From NCBI GenBank assembly GCA_022241785.1, contig JAKOMP010000068.1, positions 1 through 34,402 of the forward strand: a stretch of 34,402 nt of DNA. Reading direction: 5' to 3'. The DNA comes from Cyanocohniella sp. LLY. Its GTDB lineage: Bacteria > Cyanobacteriota > Cyanobacteriia > Cyanobacteriales > Nostocaceae. The notes under the pieces were generated by a model that ran no database searches, was not told the DNA's origin, and saw nothing but the letters and a program-made list of their open reading frames with translations. Both the position numbers and the translations under genes were made by a program. This document shows positions 16,583 to 25,535 of the stretch, piece after piece (within the stretch, counting starts at the first letter, position 1; the number at the start of each line of letters is the position of its first letter).

Positions 16583-17386
16583 ATTTGTTACCGTTGGTTT
16601 TTCTACAGATACTTTTATCAATCAAAACACTACGCTAGTATTGATCAGCAAATTTTTTTTTGATTGTGACTTCAAGTAATAGGATTAGAAAATTCGTCTA
16701 ACATCCCAATAGCAAGATATTAGCTAACAATTATGAAGATCTTGTGAGGAAAAAAAATTTAAATAAATACAATAGAACTAGCAATAAAAATATCTCATAA
16801 CCTAATATTCTTCCCAGGTTGCTAATTAGTAGCTGTAGGTTAAGCAAGATGATAATTCTTGAATAAGAATGAATTAATGGCTCTTCCGTAGGTGTTATGC
16901 TAAACTTCAAACTAAAATTAGAAATTTCCCTTTAAAATCAAGGGTTTCAGACAGTTATAACCTAGGTTTTATCGCAAAAGCTCAAACGTCAAGGTAAAAA
17001 GCTGTATTTCTTGCCCAGTAAGGGATATGAGCTAATTTATAGACGTTTTTAGCATAACAAGTAATGAAGAACCGAATTAATTAAGAAAAGTCTAAGAGTA
17101 AAACAGGAATTATGTTGGATATTTATCACAGGATTCTGGGGCGATACTAAGGCCGCGTCTGAGTTAACAAGACAACTTTTGAGAAGATGATAATCATTTT
17201 TGATATTTATTTTTTCACAAAATCCATTGGTTTTGCGAAAGGATTACACTTCTTCACAAAATCCTCACAAACTTTATATAAATTAGTATAAGGAAATAGA
17301 AGCAAGGTAGTTTTTAGAGTTAATTTTTATTAGAAATACTAGCCCCTGCTGTTGTGATAACTCTCAAATAAGCATTTAGGTGCGAT
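16583..17386. other. Long AT-rich divergent intergenic region with one MITE
   Basis: These 804 bases separate the response regulator from the KaiC-like gene. I find no coding sequence. The recognisable element is the MITE at 16879-17073. A TTCACAAAATCC motif occurs twice (about 17213-17224 and 17254-17265) ahead of the KaiC-like start. Promoters for both genes must lie here, but I cannot place them with confidence. Confidence 0.6.
16879..17073. mobile_element. 195-bp MITE with ISL3-like ends and 8-bp target duplication
   Basis: The left end begins GGCTCTTCCGTAGGTGTTAT and the right end, read inwards on the other strand, begins GGTTCTTCATTACTTGTTAT. The ends are imperfect inverted repeats of about 26 bp, sharing a perfect 12-bp inner part TGTTATGCTAAA (16893-16904, 17048-17059). 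Perfect direct repeats GAATTAAT flank the element (16871-16878 and 17074-17081). The GGnTCTTC start and 8-bp duplication fit ISL3-family transposition. There is no coding capacity, so it would move with a transposase supplied elsewhere. Confidence 0.85.
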
Positions 17387-19099
17387 ATGAATAAAGAAAA
17401 AAATGATACACAGCTAAAACTTACGATGCTTGCCAAATGCCCAACTGGTATTCAAGGTTTAGATGAAATTACTTATGGGGGGTTGCCACAAGGAAGACCG
17501 ATACTACTTTGTGGTAGAGCAGGTTGTGGCAAAACACTGATGGCAATGGAATTTTTGGTACGGGGTGCTACCCTATTTGATGAACCAGGCGTATTTATGG
17601 CCTTTGAAGAAACTGCTGAGGAGTTAACCCAAAACATTGCTTCCTTGGGGTGGGATGTAGCAGAACTAATCAAAGAAAAAAAATTAGCAATTGATCACGT
17701 TCAAGTTGCGCGCAGTCAGATTCAAGAAACAGGCGAATATGACCTAGAAGCATTATTTATTAGATTAGGCTATGAAATTGATGCGATCGCAGCCAAAAGA
17801 GTAGTCATCGATACACTAGAGGTATTATTTAGTGGTTTGGATAATGCTGCGATCGTGCGAGCCGAATTGCGGCGATTATTTCTGTGGCTGAAAACCAAAG
17901 GTGTCACAGCTATCATTACCAGTGAAAGTACAGAGAATAGCCTCACACGACATGGTTTAGAAGAATATGTTTCAGATTGTGTCATTCGTGTAGAGCAGCG
18001 TGTCAGGAATGAACTTTCAACTCGGTGGTTACAAATTATTAAGTATCGTGGTTCTAGGCACAGCTCAAACGAGTATCCATTTTTGATTAAGGAAGATGGT
18101 ATTTCGGTTCTCCCGATTACCTCTGTCGGCTTAGATTATCCAGTCACAACCCAACGGATACCTAGTGGTATCAGACGCCTCGATACAATGTTGGGAGGAC
18201 AAGGTTTTTTTCGTGGTAGCAGTATCTTAATTTCCGGTATGGCGGGAACTGGTAAGAGTTCATTTTGCGCTCAGTTTGCTGATGCTACTTGTAAAAGAGG
18301 AGAAAAATGCCTTTATTTCGCTTTTGAAGAATCTCCCCAACAGATTATTCGTAACATGCGTTCTATTGGTATCGATTTAGACCCTGTGGTTAATAAAAAA
18401 TTACTCAAATTCCAAGCATTACGCCCAACATTTTATAGTTTGGAAATGCACCTTGTGAATATACTGAGTACAGTTAATGACTTTCAACCTAAGGCAGTCA
18501 TTCTCGACCCCATATCTAACTTAATTTATGGCAGTAGCGATATTCAGCTGAAATCTTTTATGATGCGCCTGATTGATTATCTGAAAACAAAAAACATCAC
18601 AACAATTTTTACAAATTTAAATGAAGCTAATAGTTCTTTTGTAGAATATACAGAGATAGGTATTTCTTCGTTAGCAGATACTTGGATACTGCTGCAAAGT
18701 GTAGAGAGTAATGGTGAACGCAACCGTTTAATTCATGTACTTAAATCTCGTGGTATGTCACACTCTAATCAAGTGCGAGAATTTGCTTTAACTACTGAAG
18801 GTCTACAGTTATTAGATGTATATTTAGGGACGGGAGGAGTACTCACAGGTACAGCAAGGGTTATACAAGAAGCTAAAGACAAAGCGGCTGCTATGGACCA
18901 CCAACAAAAAATTGAACAAAAACAGCGTGAAATTGAACATAAACGTTTAATGACAGAAGCACAAGTCAAAGAGATACAAGCTCAATTTGAAATTGAAAAG
19001 AAAGAAATTGAATGGTTAATTTCTCTCGAAAAGGCACAAGAACAAGTTTTATTAGATGAAGAAAAACAAAGATTACATTTGCGCCAAGCTGACACATAA
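17387..19099 (+). CDS. KaiC-like double-domain ATPase with C-terminal coiled coil
   Basis: This 570-residue protein carries two RecA/KaiC domains. Domain 1 (about 15-245) has Walker A GRAGCGKT (43-50) and the catalytic glutamate pair FEE (E74/E75). Domain 2 (about 255-480) has GMAGTGKS (284-291) and FEE (E314/E315). At the position of the KaiC phosphorylation sites (S431/T432 of Synechococcus KaiC, HIST) this protein has GISSLADT, so both acceptors could be Ser (S427/S428). The tail from about 485 is a charged coiled coil (HQQKIEQKQREIEHKR and onwards), unlike the short C-terminal A-loop region of true KaiC. No kaiA is present. Two KaiB-like genes and a PAS histidine kinase follow, so I read it as the ATPase hub of a Kai-derived signalling module. 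It is not the core clock KaiC by architecture. Confidence 0.9.
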   Translation: MNKEKNDTQLKLTMLAKCPTGIQGLDEITYGGLPQGRPILLCGRAGCGKTLMAMEFLVRGATLFDEPGVFMAFEETAEELTQNIASLGWDVAELIKEKKLAIDHVQVARSQIQETGEYDLEALFIRLGYEIDAIAAKRVVIDTLEVLFSGLDNAAIVRAELRRLFLWLKTKGVTAIITSESTENSLTRHGLEEYVSDCVIRVEQRVRNELSTRWLQIIKYRGSRHSSNEYPFLIKEDGISVLPITSVGLDYPVTTQRIPSGIRRLDTMLGGQGFFRGSSILISGMAGTGKSSFCAQFADATCKRGEKCLYFAFEESPQQIIRNMRSIGIDLDPVVNKKLLKFQALRPTFYSLEMHLVNILSTVNDFQPKAVILDPISNLIYGSSDIQLKSFMMRLIDYLKTKNITTIFTNLNEANSSFVEYTEIGISSLADTWILLQSVESNGERNRLIHVLKSRGMSHSNQVREFALTTEGLQLLDVYLGTGGVLTGTARVIQEAKDKAAAMDHQQKIEQKQREIEHKRLMTEAQVKEIQAQFEIEKKEIEWLISLEKAQEQVLLDEEKQRLHLRQADT

Positions 19100-19126
19100 A
19101 TAGAGATTTTAATCACGGTTAAATAT

Positions 19127-19450
19127 ATGAATACCCTATCTCAATCTAGCCATACAGGAGAAGAAATTTGGGAGTTAAGGCTATATGTAGCCGGACAAAC
19201 TCCTAAGTCTTTAAAAGCATTTGCCAATTTGAAAAAAATTTGTGAAGAATACCTTGAAGGTCAATATCGTATTGAAGTAATTGATCTCATGGAAAATCCC
19301 CAATTAGCTAAGGGGGATCAAATATTAGCTATTCCAACTTTAGTGAGAAAATTACCTGAGCCTGTAAAGCAAATAATAGGAGACTTATCCAATACGGAAA
19401 AAGTCTTAATAGGGCTAGATTTACGTCAATTAAATATCAACGAAGGATAG
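19127..19450 (+). CDS. KaiB-like protein 1
   Basis: This 107-residue thioredoxin-like KaiB-family protein has [40 protein letters not shown], the cis-proline segment [13 protein letters not shown] and [16 protein letters not shown]. These match KaiB over its full length, including the GDLS...VLIGLDL end that refolds in the fold-switched state. It starts 27 bases after the KaiC-like stop and is separated from KaiB-like 2 by 2 bases. By family analogy it should bind the first ATPase domain of the adjacent KaiC-like protein. Fold switching is inferred, not shown. Confidence 0.9.
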   Translation: MNTLSQSSHTGEEIWELRLYVAGQTPKSLKAFANLKKICEEYLEGQYRIEVIDLMENPQLAKGDQILAIPTLVRKLPEPVKQIIGDLSNTEKVLIGLDLRQLNINEG

Positions 19451-19452
19451 CC

Positions 19453-19812
19453 ATGAATAATTCAAACCAAATTAATGATAGTTCTAATGAACTAATTATA
19501 GAATCCACAGAAGATTTTGAAAAAGCGCTGGCAAATAAGGACATAAAAAAATATGTTTTACGTTTATATGTAGCTGGCAATACCCTTAAATCTATGCGTG
19601 CTATTCAAATGCTGAAAAGAATTTGTGAAAAATATTTAAAAGGGCGCTATGAAATGGAAATTATTGATATATACCAACAACCTGAGATTTTAAAAAAAGA
19701 CCATATATTTGCTGTGCCTACTTTAATTAAAGAGCTTCCGCCACCTTTACAACAGTTGATTGGCGATTTAACAAATGTTGATAAGGTGATAGTTGCTTTA
19801 GATATTTGTTGA
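19453..19812 (+). CDS. KaiB-like protein 2 with N-terminal extension
   Basis: This 119-residue KaiB-family protein carries an extra acidic N-terminal segment of about 32 residues (NNSNQINDSSNELIIESTED...) before YVLRLYVAGNTLKSMRAIQM. It keeps the AVPTLIKELPPPL and LIGDLTNVDKVIVALDI segments but ends right after the last strand, with no acidic tail. AAGGA at 19442-19446, inside the end of KaiB-like 1, is a good ribosome-binding site for ATG 19453, so the two are coupled. It has clearly diverged from its neighbour (roughly half the positions), so the two probably bind different partners or states. Confidence 0.9.
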   Translation: MNNSNQINDSSNELIIESTEDFEKALANKDIKKYVLRLYVAGNTLKSMRAIQMLKRICEKYLKGRYEMEIIDIYQQPEILKKDHIFAVPTLIKELPPPLQQLIGDLTNVDKVIVALDIC

Positions 19813-19987
19813 AAAAATTCTGATATTCAAAGATAGTTAAAAATAATTTTTGACTGAATATCTATAAAAATTATTACTACATTGCTAAACTATAGGTAGA
19901 AAATACATAGGAAGAGTTATTTTTCTCTATCAACTAGTTGAGGGTCTTGTAACATCAATTACGAATTAGTAATTAGTGGGTGAATAG

Positions 19988-22921
19988 GTGATTGCAGTGA
20001 AAACACGCGAAGAACTTGAACTAGAAAATATAGCTCTACGTAATCAAATAGAGGTCTTAGAAGAGACATTCAGAGCTATTAGAATGGGAGAGGTAGATGC
20101 TTTAGTTATATCTAGCGCTCAAGAAGAACGAATTTTCACTTTGCAAGATGCTGATTATCCTTACCGTGCTTTTTTGCAAGAAATGCATGAAGGCGCTGTG
20201 ACTATAGATGAGGATGGAACAATTCTTTACTGCAATCACCCTTTAGCAGTAATGCTCAAAAAGCCACTAAAGAAAGTAATCGGCTCTAAATTTGAGGATT
20301 ACATAGCGCCACAAGAAAAACAGGTATTTCAAGGATTATTTCGGCAAGCAAGGCAGGAATGTCGTCGAGGAGAGCTTTACTTAATTGCTGAAGATGAAAC
20401 TCAAGTACCTGTTTATTTGTCTTTTAAGTCATTGCAAATAGACGATATAGCCGTTACTTGCATAGTAGTAACCGACTTAACCGAGCAAAAACGTAATGCA
20501 GAAATTGTGGCGGCTGAAAAACTAGTAAATTCTATTCTGGAACAAGCAGGCGAAGCAATTATTGTTTGTGATCAAAGGTGGAAAATTATTCGTGCCAATC
20601 AAGCAGCAAAGCAACTGTGTGGTACAAATCCATTATTTAAACAATTTGATTTGTCGTTTCCACTGCAATGTCATCATTGTAGTAGCTATAAAAAAATAGA
20701 AGAATGTTTATTTACCAATCAATCAGCAAATTGCCAGGAAAAACAAGAGGTATTTTCAATATCTAGCTTGCTGCAAGGTCAATATTTTCAAGGAGTAGAA
20801 GTATTCTTAAACCGCGAAGATGGTAACGAATTTCCTTTACTGTTGAGTGCGGCTCCATTATTAAATTTAGACAAGCAAAATATTGGTAGTGTAGTGACAC
20901 TGACAAATATCACAGAGCGCAAACAGACAGAAGAAAAAATAGCAGAAATGCTAATCCGTGAACAACTTGCTTGTGCAGAAGCGGAAGCAACCAAAAATAG
21001 GTTAGCTAATATATTAGAAAGTATTAGTGATGCTTTTATTTCTGTTGATAATTATTGGTGCTATACATACGTTAATCAGAAAGCAGCAGAAATTTTTGGC
21101 AGAGAACCAAAGGATTTAATTGATAAAAATATTTGGCAAGAATGTAACGAAGACTTTCATCATCATTCTTATGAAGCGTATTTACAAGCTTTCACTGAAC
21201 AAAGGTTTATTCAATTAGAAGAATATTATTCATCGAGTGATCGCTGGTTTGAAAATCGCATTTATCCTTCTTTAGAAGGCATATCAATTTTTTTTAAAGA
21301 AATAACTAAAGAAAAACAGACGGAGATTGCTTTACAAGAAAGTGAAGAACATTTAAGATTAGCTTTAGAAGCTTCTCAGATGGGGACTTGGGATTGGAAT
21401 ATTCTGACTAACCATCTCAAATGGTCAAGCCGTCAAGAGCAGTTATTTGGTGTAAAGATAGGTACATTTGCAAGTAACTATGAAGCTTTTCTCGCCTTTC
21501 TCCACCCTGAGGATAGAGAAGCAATTCACCAAGCAATAATTGATGCCAAAGATAATAAGTCTGAATATTATGTGGAATATAGAGTTATTTGGAATGATGG
21601 TAGCATTCATTCGATTGGGGCTAAAGGAAAATGTATCTATGACGACGAAGGTACAGCAGTACGCATGATTGGTACTTGTTTGGATATAACCCAACGCAAG
21701 CAAGCAGAAGCATTTTTACAACAATCAAAGGCAGAATTAGAAATTAAAGTTGCAGAGCGAACTACTGAATTATCTCAAGCAAATTCACACTTACATAGAT
21801 TAATCAATATTCTGACATTAACTATTAACCAACAAACAAAAACTGAAGCTCAACTGCGTGAAGCAGAACGCCGTTGGCGTAGCTTGTTAGACAATGTGCA
21901 ATTGTTAGTTATTGCATTGGATAAGACAGGTAAAGTTGAATATGTTAATCCTTTCTTTTTAGAATTGAGTAAGTATAGCCCAGAAGAAATTTTAGGTAAA
22001 GAATGGGTTCCCAATTTTATACCGCAGCATCAGCAAGATAATATACAAAAACTTTTTGTAGAGACGTTAGAGGAAGAATTACATTCTCACTACCAGAATT
22101 CAATTATTACTAAATCTAAAGAAGAACGCGTAATCGCCTGGAACAATACGCTACTACGAGATTCACGAGGCACAAAAGTAGGCACGATGAGTATTGGTGA
22201 AGATATTACAGAACGCTACACATTAGAAAAAATCAAGAATGAGTTTATCTCAGTTGTTAGTCACGAATTACGTACCCCCATGACTTCGATCCAAGGAGGT
22301 TTAAGCTTATTGAAAACTGGTTTGGTAAAGCTTGATTCTGATCAGGCTAAACGGATCATTCAAATTGTGTCAGACAGCTCTGAACGCTTAGTCAGAATAG
22401 TAAATGATGTTCTAACTTTAGAAAGGTTGCAATCAGGACAATTCACTTTAAATAAACAAAAAATTAATGCTGCTGAATTATTAATAGAATCTACAGAATT
22501 AATGCAATTAATGGCTGACGAATTTGAGGTAAAATTATCAGTTTTACCCCAATGTATTGAATTAACAGTTGACAAAGATCGGATAATCCAGGTACTAACA
22601 AATTTGCTGAGTAATGCGATTAAGTTTTCACCCAAAGGGTCTACTGTATTAATTGCTGTAGAAGAAATCAAAGCAAAAGATGGTCAAACTTCGGATACAT
22701 TATTTAAGGTACAAGACCAAGGTAGAGGGATTCCTGCTAACAAGTTAGAATCTATTTTTGAGCGGTTTCATCAAGTGGATGCTTCTGATTCTCGCAAGCA
22801 AGGCGGAACAGGTTTAGGTCTGGCTATTTGTCGTAATATTATAGAGCAACACAACGGGCAAATTTGGGTTGAAAGTCAAATAGGAGCAGGTAGTATTTTT
22901 TACTTTAAGCTACCTTTATAA
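19988..22921 (+). CDS. Multi-PAS sensor histidine kinase of the KaiC-like/KaiB-like cluster
   Basis: This 977-residue kinase has no membrane segments and is probably cytoplasmic. A short N-terminal coiled coil is followed by about five PAS domains (roughly 55-165, 175-310, 335-440, 450-575, 635-750). Next comes a HisKA domain with phospho-acceptor H759 (SHELRTPMTSIQGG), and then a HATPase_c domain with N-box LLSNAIKFSP, DQGRGIP, FERFHQVD and GGTGLGLAI. The second PAS carries clustered cysteines (C228, C231, C240, C249), a possible metal or redox site. A TAG stop lies immediately upstream, and the start is GTG 19988 or GTG 19997 with no good ribosome-binding site. A gap of 175 bases after KaiB-like 2 leaves room for its own promoter. 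There is no receiver domain, so it needs a separate regulator such as the one at 16205. Confidence 0.92.
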   Translation: MIAVKTREELELENIALRNQIEVLEETFRAIRMGEVDALVISSAQEERIFTLQDADYPYRAFLQEMHEGAVTIDEDGTILYCNHPLAVMLKKPLKKVIGSKFEDYIAPQEKQVFQGLFRQARQECRRGELYLIAEDETQVPVYLSFKSLQIDDIAVTCIVVTDLTEQKRNAEIVAAEKLVNSILEQAGEAIIVCDQRWKIIRANQAAKQLCGTNPLFKQFDLSFPLQCHHCSSYKKIEECLFTNQSANCQEKQEVFSISSLLQGQYFQGVEVFLNREDGNEFPLLLSAAPLLNLDKQNIGSVVTLTNITERKQTEEKIAEMLIREQLACAEAEATKNRLANILESISDAFISVDNYWCYTYVNQKAAEIFGREPKDLIDKNIWQECNEDFHHHSYEAYLQAFTEQRFIQLEEYYSSSDRWFENRIYPSLEGISIFFKEITKEKQTEIALQESEEHLRLALEASQMGTWDWNILTNHLKWSSRQEQLFGVKIGTFASNYEAFLAFLHPEDREAIHQAIIDAKDNKSEYYVEYRVIWNDGSIHSIGAKGKCIYDDEGTAVRMIGTCLDITQRKQAEAFLQQSKAELEIKVAERTTELSQANSHLHRLINILTLTINQQTKTEAQLREAERRWRSLLDNVQLLVIALDKTGKVEYVNPFFLELSKYSPEEILGKEWVPNFIPQHQQDNIQKLFVETLEEELHSHYQNSIITKSKEERVIAWNNTLLRDSRGTKVGTMSIGEDITERYTLEKIKNEFISVVSHELRTPMTSIQGGLSLLKTGLVKLDSDQAKRIIQIVSDSSERLVRIVNDVLTLERLQSGQFTLNKQKINAAELLIESTELMQLMADEFEVKLSVLPQCIELTVDKDRIIQVLTNLLSNAIKFSPKGSTVLIAVEEIKAKDGQTSDTLFKVQDQGRGIPANKLESIFERFHQVDASDSRKQGGTGLGLAICRNIIEQHNGQIWVESQIGAGSIFYFKLPL

Positions 22922-22960
22922 TTTTGGGCAACCTTACCAAAGGAGTACAAAACCTGTAGA

Positions 22961-23044
22961 TGGAAACTTTCCGATGACCGCAGATACATCACTTTCACTG
23001 ACGGATTCAAAGCAGGAATCTTCAAGCTCTTTCATACCAATTAG
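22961..23044 (+). pseudogene. Possible short gene remnant (unassigned)
   Basis: After the histidine kinase, one frame reads WKLSDDRRYITFTDGFKAGI followed by FKLFHTN and a stop, which looks like the end of a real protein but has no start and no upstream continuation. An overlapping frame could code MTADTSLSLTDSKQESSSSF from ATG 22974. I cannot name a family; it may be degraded coding sequence or chance. Confidence 0.25.
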
Positions 23045-23053
23045 ATAGCTAGG

Positions 23054-23075
23054 AACTGGGGACTGGGGACTGGGA
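23054..23075 (+). repeat. ACTGGGG heptamer repeat
   Basis: Three ACTGGGG/ACTGGGA units stand between the histidine kinase gene and the convergent TPR gene. It is the same class of short repeat as at 7398, 24417 and 33443. Confidence 0.7.
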
Positions 23076-23127
23076 GATTATGGTACTAGCCAGAACTATC
23101 TCCTCCCTTACCCCCTGCTTCTTCCCG

Positions 23128-23970
23128 CTATTGCCCTAGTTCATTAATATTGTTCATCACTTGTTGATACAAGTCACGGTTATTTTGGTTGTCAAAAATG
23201 CTGGCTGCTTGTCGTAAATCTTGCAGGGCCCCTTGTCTGTCTCCTTGGGCGGCGCGGGCATTTCCTCTGTTGTTGTAGGCAGGGCCAAAGTTAGAATTGA
23301 GACGTATGGCTTGATTGTAATCTGCGATCGCACCTTCTCTATCTCCTTGAGCGGCGCGGGCATTTCCTCGGTTGTTGTAGGCGATGGCGTATCGAGAATC
23401 GAGGCGAATGGCTTGGTTGAAATCATCTAACGCCCCGTTAATATCTCCTTGGGTAACACGGGCATTACCCCGATTATTGTAGGCTTCAGCATAATTGGGC
23501 GAGATGCGAATAGCTTCGTTATAGTCGGCGATCGCTCGCTGGTGATCTCCTTGTGAAGCCAGTGCATTACCCCGACTGTTGTAGGCTTCCGCGTCATCGG
23601 CAGCTAGACTAATGGCTTGATTATAATCGGCGATCGCTCGTTGCTTATCGCCTTGATCAAAATAAGCTAGTCCCCGGCCTTTATAAGCTGCACTATAGTC
23701 AGGATCTACTTCAATCGCTTGGTTATAGGATGCGATCGCCCCTTGTAAGTCGCCTCTTAGATGCTGATTCTTTCCTTGAACATAAAGATTACCACCTTGA
23801 GATGTTTGCACTACACGACGGTTAGGAGGACTCACTCCTATTTCTGTTACCAATACATCTTCATTTCGATTGCAGGAAATGCTAGTAATGGCACTCAATG
23901 CGGTAACCATAATTATGGTCAATATTTTTTTAAGTTTCACCTGCTCTTGCCCAAATAACCGCAATTTCAT
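23128..23970 (-). CDS. TPR-repeat protein, exported or lipid-anchored
   Basis: This 280-residue protein has an N-terminal hydrophobic segment (KKILTIIMVTALSAITSISC) that could be a signal peptide with a lipoprotein-type cysteine at about residue 33, although the residue three before the cysteine is not the usual Leu. From about residue 60 to 265 it is six consecutive TPR units with strong identity between them (GDLQGAIASYNQAIEVDPDY, GDKQRAIADYNQAISLAADD, GDHQRAIADYNEAIRISPNY and so on). TPRs mediate protein binding, so a scaffold role on the periplasmic side is likely. The partner is unknown. The near-identical units (AYNNRGNARAAQGDR occurs twice) suggest recent internal duplication. Confidence 0.85.
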   Translation of the reverse strand: MKLRLFGQEQVKLKKILTIIMVTALSAITSISCNRNEDVLVTEIGVSPPNRRVVQTSQGGNLYVQGKNQHLRGDLQGAIASYNQAIEVDPDYSAAYKGRGLAYFDQGDKQRAIADYNQAISLAADDAEAYNSRGNALASQGDHQRAIADYNEAIRISPNYAEAYNNRGNARVTQGDINGALDDFNQAIRLDSRYAIAYNNRGNARAAQGDREGAIADYNQAIRLNSNFGPAYNNRGNARAAQGDRQGALQDLRQAASIFDNQNNRDLYQQVMNNINELGQ

Positions 23971-24459
23971 AAGTTACCCTAAACCGTCAAACAATTTTAG
24001 ATTTTGGATTTTGAATTTTAGATTTCGGACTTTTGCATTAAAATTAGCACCAATTTAAAATCAAGATTGTTCCTAAATCTTTATATTTGTGTCAAATCAA
24101 TTGATATGCTGATCCCATATAGCAATACAGTTGAGTGAGACTGGAATAGCATATACTCTAGGTTTAATTCACAGTTACCTGCTTGATGAGGTATTAAGTA
24201 TAAAAAATTTTATTCTAGATAATTTCTTTATTTGTTATGTGAATTAAATTCTAGACAATCAGCATAAAATTTTATGTTTTTGCGTATACTTTATCAATGT
24301 TTTATTTTGTGTCCTAAACTTTAATTAATCTTAAATTTTTATCTAAATATAAAAAATAACAGAGCAATACTTATAAATATAGTTTTAAATAACTATTTTG
24401 AACAAAAATACTTCTTCCCACTCCCCACTCCCCACTCCCCACTCCCTACTCCCTACTCC
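23971..24459. other. AT-rich intergenic region
   Basis: About 490 bases lie between two minus-strand genes. Apart from a TTTTAGATTTTGGATTTTGA-like A/T repeat near 23994-24025 and the CCCCACT heptamer tract at its right end (24417-24463), I see no gene, RNA or clear operator here. It must contain the promoter of the TPR gene. Confidence 0.55.
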
Positions 24460-24463
24460 CTAA
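24417..24463 (+). repeat. CCCCACT/CCCTACT heptamer repeat at the 3' end of the RNase D gene
   Basis: Six to seven near-perfect heptamers run into the stop codon of the RNase D gene (TAG on the minus strand at 24460-24462). The repeat therefore lies in the 3' untranslated region of that transcript. Confidence 0.85.
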
Positions 24464-25383
24464 TCTCCACCTCCACTTTCCTGGGTTTTAGGAGTTAATC
24501 GCCAAGATGTACTTTTGTCAATATCTAAAGACAATTCTTCTAGGTTTTTACCTAAGTCTTTTTGAAGTTTCTGAGTCAGTGTGACAGAAAAATCTAAACT
24601 CACATCTTGATTTTGTACTAGTTTAACTAATTCTGTAAATGCAACTTTTACAGTTTGACGCTCATAACTAGAAAGTTTGCAAAATGATGTTTCGGATACA
24701 TTCTGAGCCTGCATGGCTTTTTTTAAACGTTCTTGCAAATGCTCAAATTCTGAATTTAATAATTTCGATTGCTCTTCGAGTGCTGTGTATCTGGCACTGA
24801 TTGCTATTAAATCTTCCGTTGCGGGGTCTGGATTACTGGCTATTTGTAATTCTAATAACTGTAAATGTACTTGGGCCAGATAAATACAATCTAAATAAGC
24901 ATATTCTATTTGCCCTTCAGTTAGGGGTCTTTTTCCCCAATCACTACCTTGTTCCTGTTTATCAATATAGTTAAATCTGCATAGTGCAGTAGCTAGAGTT
25001 TTGAGTTGATAATTAGGTAATGGTAAGAGATAGTAAGGAATTTTTTTAGCTATTTCTAAAGTGCAAGCAATATTTTTAACTTGCTTATTACCCAGAAATT
25101 TCACATCATAATTGGCATTGTGAAATACTTTAGTAATAGCAGGATTGATCATAATTTGCTCAATAAAATAGTCCACCACATCAGGTTGATTGAGGACATC
25201 TAAAAGAAACACGCGATCGCCACTCATATCTGTTGGGTCGTCTAATACCTGAATCAGTGACAATTTAGGATTGCGACTTTTATAATCAGCCACCTCTGTA
25301 TCCATCCACAGGGTTTTGGCTTGAGTATATTCAGCTACTATGGCACGAATATCACTAGCAGAAGTTAAGTATGGCATTAGCAA
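24460..25383 (-). CDS. rnd: Ribonuclease D (DEDDy 3'-5' exonuclease)
   Basis: This 307-residue protein has a DnaQ-like exonuclease domain at about 15-180. Exo I is LWMDTEVADY (Asp and Glu), Exo II is VFHNANYDVKFLG and Exo III is YAYLDCIYLAQVHL (Tyr and Asp). The C-terminal part, about 190-290, is helical and charged, and does not look like a full HRDC domain. The family trims tRNA 3' ends and other structured RNAs in the cytoplasm. The N-terminus MLMPYLTSASDIRAIVAEY is conventional, and MPYLTS (two codons later) is an alternative start. The last residues (SGGGD) abut a heptamer repeat. Confidence 0.88.
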   Translation of the reverse strand: MLMPYLTSASDIRAIVAEYTQAKTLWMDTEVADYKSRNPKLSLIQVLDDPTDMSGDRVFLLDVLNQPDVVDYFIEQIMINPAITKVFHNANYDVKFLGNKQVKNIACTLEIAKKIPYYLLPLPNYQLKTLATALCRFNYIDKQEQGSDWGKRPLTEGQIEYAYLDCIYLAQVHLQLLELQIASNPDPATEDLIAISARYTALEEQSKLLNSEFEHLQERLKKAMQAQNVSETSFCKLSSYERQTVKVAFTELVKLVQNQDVSLDFSVTLTQKLQKDLGKNLEELSLDIDKSTSWRLTPKTQESGGGD

Positions 25384-25480
25384 ATCTTTATTATGTTTTA
25401 ATACAGTTCAGTTTTCGCCTCTACTACTGAGCGCTTAAGTTAAATAAAATTTCCATTTTTTTTCTAGTACAAATTAACAA

Positions 25481-25505
25481 GCCGACTGCTGCTGGTGCTG
25501 TCGGC
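25481..25505 (-). terminator. Hairpin terminator after the desaturase gene
   Basis: GCCGAC (25481-25486) pairs with GTCGGC (25500-25505). On the minus strand it is followed by TTGTTAATTT. It lies about 30 bases after the desaturase stop and fits a rho-independent terminator. Confidence 0.6.
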
Positions 25506-25535
25506 CTAAAACATTGGCGATAATTGAGTAAAAAT

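Noticed and set aside
17387-19812. Core circadian kaiABC operon
   Set aside because: There is no kaiA, the gene order is C-B-B, there are two KaiB-like genes, and the KaiC-like protein has a long coiled-coil tail, so it is a Kai-derived paralogous module.
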